NCBI GenBank assembly: GCA_934667845.1
Contig: CAKUMQ010000080.1
Span: 1 to 9,488 of the forward strand
Length of the DNA: 9,488 nt
Direction of reading: 5' to 3'
From: an uncultured Eubacteriales bacterium
GTDB lineage: Bacteria; Bacillota; Clostridia; Oscillospirales; Acutalibacteraceae
How positions within the stretch are numbered: the stretch's first letter is position 1; the number at the start of each line of letters is the position of its first letter. Of the stretch, positions 5,703-9,488 are shown one piece after another. Under the pieces are notes generated by a model. The model had not been told where the DNA came from and made no database searches. It saw only the letters and a program-made list of their open reading frames with translations. Position numbers and translations under genes: made by a program.

Positions 5703-8321
5703 TCAGCCGATCACAGCCGCACTTTTTGCGGCGACTGCGGTGCCGTCCACCGTAACCGGGCGGTCGGTATAGTTGACGACGACCCGTTTTCCGTTGGAAT
5801 AGGTGACGGCTGCGACATTATCCGCAATATAGCTGTGGCTGACCATGCGGGCATCGGCTACCTCGCGGTAGATGGCGTTGGCGGCGGCATACATGGTGAG
5901 GATGCGCTCCTTCCAGTCGCCGTAGTCCACCGAGAAGCAGGTGTAGCGGTAGTCGGTCTCCAAAAGTGTCTCACTGTTTTTGCCCGCCACGGTGAACGCC
6001 AGTCCCTCCATGTTTTCAATCGCCTTCAGAAAACTGTAGGTGGGATCCGCCGACAGATTGATCGCCCTGCCGGTGTAGACCTTGCTGCCGAAGAGCACCA
6101 TCTGCATGAATGGCACCGAGGAGGACGCCTGCAGATAGCCGCTCGACGAGGAGGGCACATCCATCAGCACGTCGGCATACGGGTAGGTGTAGGCGTTTCC
6201 GCCGTCCACCAGTATCGCGTGCGCCTCGCTGCCCTTTTTCAGCATGGCGGTATACAGATCCGCGCTCTCCTGCCGGCTGACACCCGAGCCGGTGTCAAAA
6301 TCCGAGTGCAGCTCACTGCCGAGCGAAGCCGGTGCAAGACCGGCGCCGGACAGCACGCGGCTTCCAAGCAGCCGGTCCCAAAAGCTGCTCATGGCGGTCG
6401 GCTTCACCACCAGGCGGGAACGTGTGCCATCCTCGACATTGGAGCCGAGACCGATCGGATAAGTCAGCGCATAGGTGCCGTTCAGGCGCCGCGCCGTATC
6501 CCGCTTCAGCGAGAAGCCGTCAAACCACCTGTCCTCGGTGACGGAGGACAGGGCGATCTCCGGATAGACCGTCACGCCCTTTTCAGCCAGCGCCGCCACC
6601 ATGTCGGTGAATCCGCGCGCGCCGCCGAGCGAGCGCTCGACGTTCAGCCGGGAGAATGCGCCGTGCTCCACGCCGCCGTTTGCCCATCCGATGCAGCGCA
6701 CCGACAGATTGCCGACGCCGCCCGCCATCAGCTCTGCCGCCATCTCCTGCGTCTGCGCAAAATCGGTCATCGCCACGGACTTCTGATAGGGAATGAACAA
6801 AAACCGCGCTTCGACCCGCGCCGCACCGAGCGTGCCGAGAAACAGCGGCAGGTCGGCGGCGCTGTCGTTTTCGTCGCTCAGCGCGCCGGTCGAGATCAGA
6901 TAGTCGCGATAGCTCTGCGCCATCCCCGACACGCCCGCCTTCTCGCCGGACAGCAGCAGAAAACGCAGCCGGTAATCGCCCGTAAAATGCCGGTCGCTCA
7001 TCTTCGACCAGTTGCTCCGCTGGGTGCCTGCGCCGTTTCGCTCGGTATAGGTGTAGGTCTCGGCGTCGCTGTAGTTCAGCGTCGTATACGCCTTGCTGTA
7101 CCGGCTCTCCTTTTCCTGTGTGACCGCGGTCAGCTCCGCCGACTCCGCGCCCCGCTCCACGATCCCGAATACGGCGGCGCTGCCCTCCGCCACGCCGTAC
7201 ACCGGCATCCGGAACGCCTCGCGCAGACTGTCCGCGCGGTCGAAGATGCGGGCGGCATCTGCACCGTAAAACCGGCCGGTGATCGCCCCGCCGTCGTTGA
7301 TCCCCGTGCCCTTCGGCGAAAGCAGCGCGCCCGAGCCGTCGGGAATGAGCAGAAACCCCTCCGCCTCCTCGGTCAGCGCGGCAAAATATTCCAGCAGGAC
7401 GATCTGCTGCAGCCGGAATTTCTCCCGGTCGTATTCGATCCCGTCGCAGGGCACGGCAACGGTCAGTGCGCCGTCCTCCAGACGGTACTCGACCGTGATC
7501 TTAAAATACGCCTGCGCCGTCTCCTCCTGCCCGACCTCGCCGAGCACCGCTTTTTCGTCCGCCGCAAGCTGTTCATAGGTATACGCAGTCTTTTGGATAT
7601 ATCCCTCCAGCTCTTTCCGGACGGTATCGCTCGCATCCTTGTTGAGCAGATAGGCGGGGCCGTCGGCAAGCCCGGGATAGAGCTTCAGAAACTCCGCCTG
7701 CTCCTCCTCGCTGTAGTCGGCGATATCCAGCCGCCGGTACTGACGCTTCAGCCGCTTTTGCGCCTGCGGCGTCGAGGACGCAAGGATCACGGTCTCAAAC
7801 GTCTCGGCGGGCACGGCGCGGGGCAGAAGCTGCTGCTGTGCCTCCCGTCCGAGCACGAGCTGTGCCGAAACGCCGTTTTCCAGCCGGTAGGAGGTGATCT
7901 GCCCCGATGCGGCGGCATCGGCAAACGCGTTCATCTCATGCGCCACCGTGGAGGTATCGCAGTAGACGATCCGCAGAGGAGAGGCCATGCGCTGTTTTGT
8001 CTGCTCCGGCGCGTCGCTCGCCGCCGTGTTGTAGGGCGAGGAGAAGAACGCCTGTCCGCTCGCTTTGTCGAGCAGGGCGACCTGCGCCGTCTGCACATCG
8101 TAATACAGCACCGCCTTGTCGTCCTCAGCCACCGCCTGCATGGCGGCAAGGCGCTCCTGCGGCGTGGCAGATGAGGCGATCACCGTCTCCGAGAGCATGT
8201 CGCCCTCGAGCCGCTCGCCCGTCTCTGCCGCCCCGTCGGCTCCCGCGCCCTGCGCCGGAATACAGGCGGCGCACAGCAGCGCGCAGAGCAGTCCGCACAG
8301 CAGCTTTTTTCTTGTTTTCAT
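5703..8321 (-). CDS. Exported DUF5696-type protein, possible glycoside-hydrolase-like barrel
   Basis: This 872-residue protein starts at ATG 8321 behind a GGGAGG site nine bases away. Residues 1-27 form a signal peptide (KTRKK, then a Leu/Cys/Ala-rich core). Cys20 lies in CAAC, a poor lipobox, so lipidation is possible but ordinary cleavage near residues 25-28 is equally likely. Residues 60-330 are beta-rich and hold the family-like EGFLLIPDGSGALL segment (321-334). Residues 490-775 alternate strands and helices like a TIM barrel: LFIPYQKS (508-515), VGNLSVRCIGWANGG (536-550), KGVTVYPEIALSSV (581-594), LGSELHSDFD (667-676), AHAILVDGGNAY (700-711). Residues 830-872 (VTYSNGKRVVVNYTDRPVTVDG) resemble the small C-terminal beta domain of many glycosidases. 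Assignment to DUF5696 is from memory of the family. Enzymatic activity is inference; Glu670 and Asp674/Asp676 are only candidate acidic residues. It follows the YIP1 gene and precedes the permeases, which fits an extracellular partner of the importer. Confidence 0.75.
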   Translation of the reverse strand: MKTRKKLLCGLLCALLCAACIPAQGAGADGAAETGERLEGDMLSETVIASSATPQERLAAMQAVAEDDKAVLYYDVQTAQVALLDKASGQAFFSSPYNTAASDAPEQTKQRMASPLRIVYCDTSTVAHEMNAFADAAASGQITSYRLENGVSAQLVLGREAQQQLLPRAVPAETFETVILASSTPQAQKRLKRQYRRLDIADYSEEEQAEFLKLYPGLADGPAYLLNKDASDTVRKELEGYIQKTAYTYEQLAADEKAVLGEVGQEETAQAYFKITVEYRLEDGALTVAVPCDGIEYDREKFRLQQIVLLEYFAALTEEAEGFLLIPDGSGALLSPKGTGINDGGAITGRFYGADAARIFDRADSLREAFRMPVYGVAEGSAAVFGIVERGAESAELTAVTQEKESRYSKAYTTLNYSDAETYTYTERNGAGTQRSNWSKMSDRHFTGDYRLRFLLLSGEKAGVSGMAQSYRDYLISTGALSDENDSAADLPLFLGTLGAARVEARFLFIPYQKSVAMTDFAQTQEMAAELMAGGVGNLSVRCIGWANGGVEHGAFSRLNVERSLGGARGFTDMVAALAEKGVTVYPEIALSSVTEDRWFDGFSLKRDTARRLNGTYALTYPIGLGSNVEDGTRSRLVVKPTAMSSFWDRLLGSRVLSGAGLAPASLGSELHSDFDTGSGVSRQESADLYTAMLKKGSEAHAILVDGGNAYTYPYADVLMDVPSSSSGYLQASSSVPFMQMVLFGSKVYTGRAINLSADPTYSFLKAIENMEGLAFTVAGKNSETLLETDYRYTCFSVDYGDWKERILTMYAAANAIYREVADARMVSHSYIADNVAAVTYSNGKRVVVNYTDRPVTVDGTAVAAKSAAVIG

Positions 8322-8330
8322 CCTTCCTGA

Positions 8331-8336
8331 CCTCCC
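8331..8336 (-). promoter_or_regulatory. Ribosome-binding site of the DUF5696 gene
   Basis: GGGAGG nine bases before ATG 8321, in the 28-nt gap after the YIP1-protein stop. It supports the assigned start of the signal peptide. Confidence 0.75.
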
Positions 8337-8349
8337 AAAGACAGTCGGC

Positions 8350-9488
8350 TCATATCCGCAGCGAGATCTCCGTCACGATATTGCTGACAAAGCTCACCAT
8401 ACGCCCGCAGAGATTCACGAGCAGGAACCCGATAAACAGAATGATGAGCATACCCAGCACGGTAAACAGAAACGACAGGATGTTTTGCCCGAGCGTGTAA
8501 TGGTGCGTGACCATGATGCCGAAAAACAGCAGCAGAAACGTCCAGACAAAGGCGGCACCCGACAAAAGCGCCACGAAATTGGACTCGTTTTGCGTCAGCA
8601 CATTGGTCAGCAGCCCGCTGGGGATCAGCAGAAGCCCGAGCGGAAACAGGCTGTAGCCCACCGTCGTGAAAATATCCTTCATCGTGCCCTTGCCGTCCGT
8701 CAGCGTTGTGATGCACCAGTTCGACAGACAGAACAGCAGCACCGCCCCCGCAAACACGATCGCCATCGTCAGATAGTTGAGGCTCGTTTCCGCGCGGAAC
8801 AGATAGGCGGTGACAGCCTCCTTCACAATGATCGAAAACAGCGCGAGAACGGCAAATATCCCCGCTGCGGCTGTGCTGCCGCGCTTTTCGTATTTTATAT
8901 CCCAAAAGCCGTCAAACGGGTGGAACAGGATATAAAAGCCGTAGCTGAGCGCGTCGAGCAGGTTCCGCTTCGGCTTGACAAGCCGGTTTCGCGCATTCGC
9001 CCGCCGAAACAGCAGCCAGACGAGCCAGATCAGCACGCCGGCAGCCAGCGGGATCAGCAGGAAATAGCGGTCGATGCACGCCTTGCGATAACCTGAGAGC
9101 GCCTGCGAATAGCCCGTTTTATAATTGGCACGCCGGAAATAGGACATGGCGGCAGTGTAGTTTTTCTCCCGCAGATACATTTTGGCGATGCCGGAGGCGG
9201 CAATGGAGGAGCCGCTGTTCTGCCGCAGGATCTCGGCGTATTTTTCCGGCAGCTTATCGTATTCGCGGCGGTTGACCATCCGGATGCACTCGCGGATCAG
9301 CGCGCCGTAGTCCGTCTCGCGGAATACCGTCACGGTGCCGAGCGAGCCGTCCAGCGCATAGAGGCAGCCGTCGCCGAACACGGCGGTCTTCAGCGAGCGG
9401 AACAGTCCCGTCTGCACGCCGGTGCCGCCGAACGCATAGAGAAAATTGCCCTCGGAATCATAACACAGCAGCTTGTTGCGCCGGCTGT
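8350..9488 (-). CDS. Beta-propeller / TPR-like / YIP1-domain membrane protein (5' end outside window)
   Basis: The reading frame stays open to the window edge, so the N-terminus is missing. A GTG at 9417 is internal and not the start, because the residues before it continue a propeller blade (CYDSEGNFLYAFGGTG, then GDGCLYALD and VTVF, roughly 9488-9318). This looks like the last NHL-type blade of an extracytoplasmic beta-propeller. A TPR-like helical stretch follows (about 9312-9073; IAKMYLREKNYTAAMSYFRRA). Then come a transmembrane helix (about 9066-9004) with a basic cytoplasmic flank, and a YIP1-type domain with about five membrane segments (8955-8410) carrying the HPFDGFWDIKYEKRG motif that I recognise from clostridial YIP1 proteins. 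The stop is TGA at 8350-8352, 28 nt before the DUF5696 gene. Function is unknown; a membrane scaffold or sensor for the adjacent transport system is inference. The architecture is clear, but the number of upstream blades cannot be seen. Confidence 0.82.
   Translation of the reverse strand, partial: SRRNKLLCYDSEGNFLYAFGGTGVQTGLFRSLKTAVFGDGCLYALDGSLGTVTVFRETDYGALIRECIRMVNRREYDKLPEKYAEILRQNSGSSIAASGIAKMYLREKNYTAAMSYFRRANYKTGYSQALSGYRKACIDRYFLLIPLAAGVLIWLVWLLFRRANARNRLVKPKRNLLDALSYGFYILFHPFDGFWDIKYEKRGSTAAAGIFAVLALFSIIVKEAVTAYLFRAETSLNYLTMAIVFAGAVLLFCLSNWCITTLTDGKGTMKDIFTTVGYSLFPLGLLLIPSGLLTNVLTQNESNFVALLSGAAFVWTFLLLFFGIMVTHHYTLGQNILSFLFTVLGMLIILFIGFLLVNLCGRMVSFVSNIVTEISLRI

Noticed and set aside
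5157..8174. A 1005-codon open frame on the plus strand
   Set aside because: It lies opposite the DUF5696 gene. Its product is rich in Arg, His, Gly and Ala with no recognisable domain, the signature of an antisense shadow in G+C-rich coding sequence.
8350..9417. GTG at 9417 as start of the YIP1 protein
   Set aside because: The frame is open to the window edge and the preceding residues complete a propeller blade, so this GTG is an internal Val.

Overview
The window is one uninterrupted gene cluster. Every supportable gene is on the minus strand, so it reads from high to low coordinates. The base composition is fairly G+C rich, Shine-Dalgarno sites of the GGAGG type are strong, GTG starts are frequent, and one surface protein ends in an NPDTG sorting signal with a membrane segment and basic tail. 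Together these suggest a Gram-positive Bacillota, most likely a G+C-rich gut-type Clostridia (Oscillospiraceae-like). That assignment is an inference from sequence style, because no phylogenetic marker is present.

Layout in transcription order: (1) the 3' part of a membrane protein with a beta-propeller blade, a TPR-like region and a YIP1 domain (9488-8350, its start lies outside the window); (2) a large exported protein of DUF5696 type (8321-5703); (3) a MalF/LplB-type sugar ABC permease (5666-4749); (4) a MalG/LplC-type permease (4737-3784); (5) an extracellular solute-binding lipoprotein (3684-2122); (6) a secreted, probably sortase-anchored protein made of two 178-residue tandem repeats plus a third related beta-rich domain (2101-149); (7) the first 15 codons of another exported protein (46-1). 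Gaps between genes run from 11 to 102 nt. No convincing rho-independent terminator (GC hairpin plus U tract) is visible, so the genes are probably co-transcribed. No ATPase, cytoplasmic glycosidase or regulator lies in the window.

The working model is a surface system for capturing and importing a carbohydrate, or carbohydrate-like polymer. The solute-binding lipoprotein and two permeases import the ligand, presumably energised by an ATPase encoded elsewhere. The DUF5696 protein sits outside the membrane and resembles a glycoside-hydrolase-type barrel. The repeat protein displays carbohydrate-binding-like modules on the wall. The propeller/TPR/YIP1 membrane protein may scaffold or sense. The permeases and binding protein are secure calls. 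The enzyme, scaffold and binding roles of the other three are inference.

The main points for a second look are the gapless tandem duplication in the anchored protein, an inverted repeat that places the ribosome-binding site of the first permease gene in a hairpin loop, two inverted repeats between the last two genes, and the co-occurrence of DUF5696 and YIP1 proteins with an ATPase-less importer.
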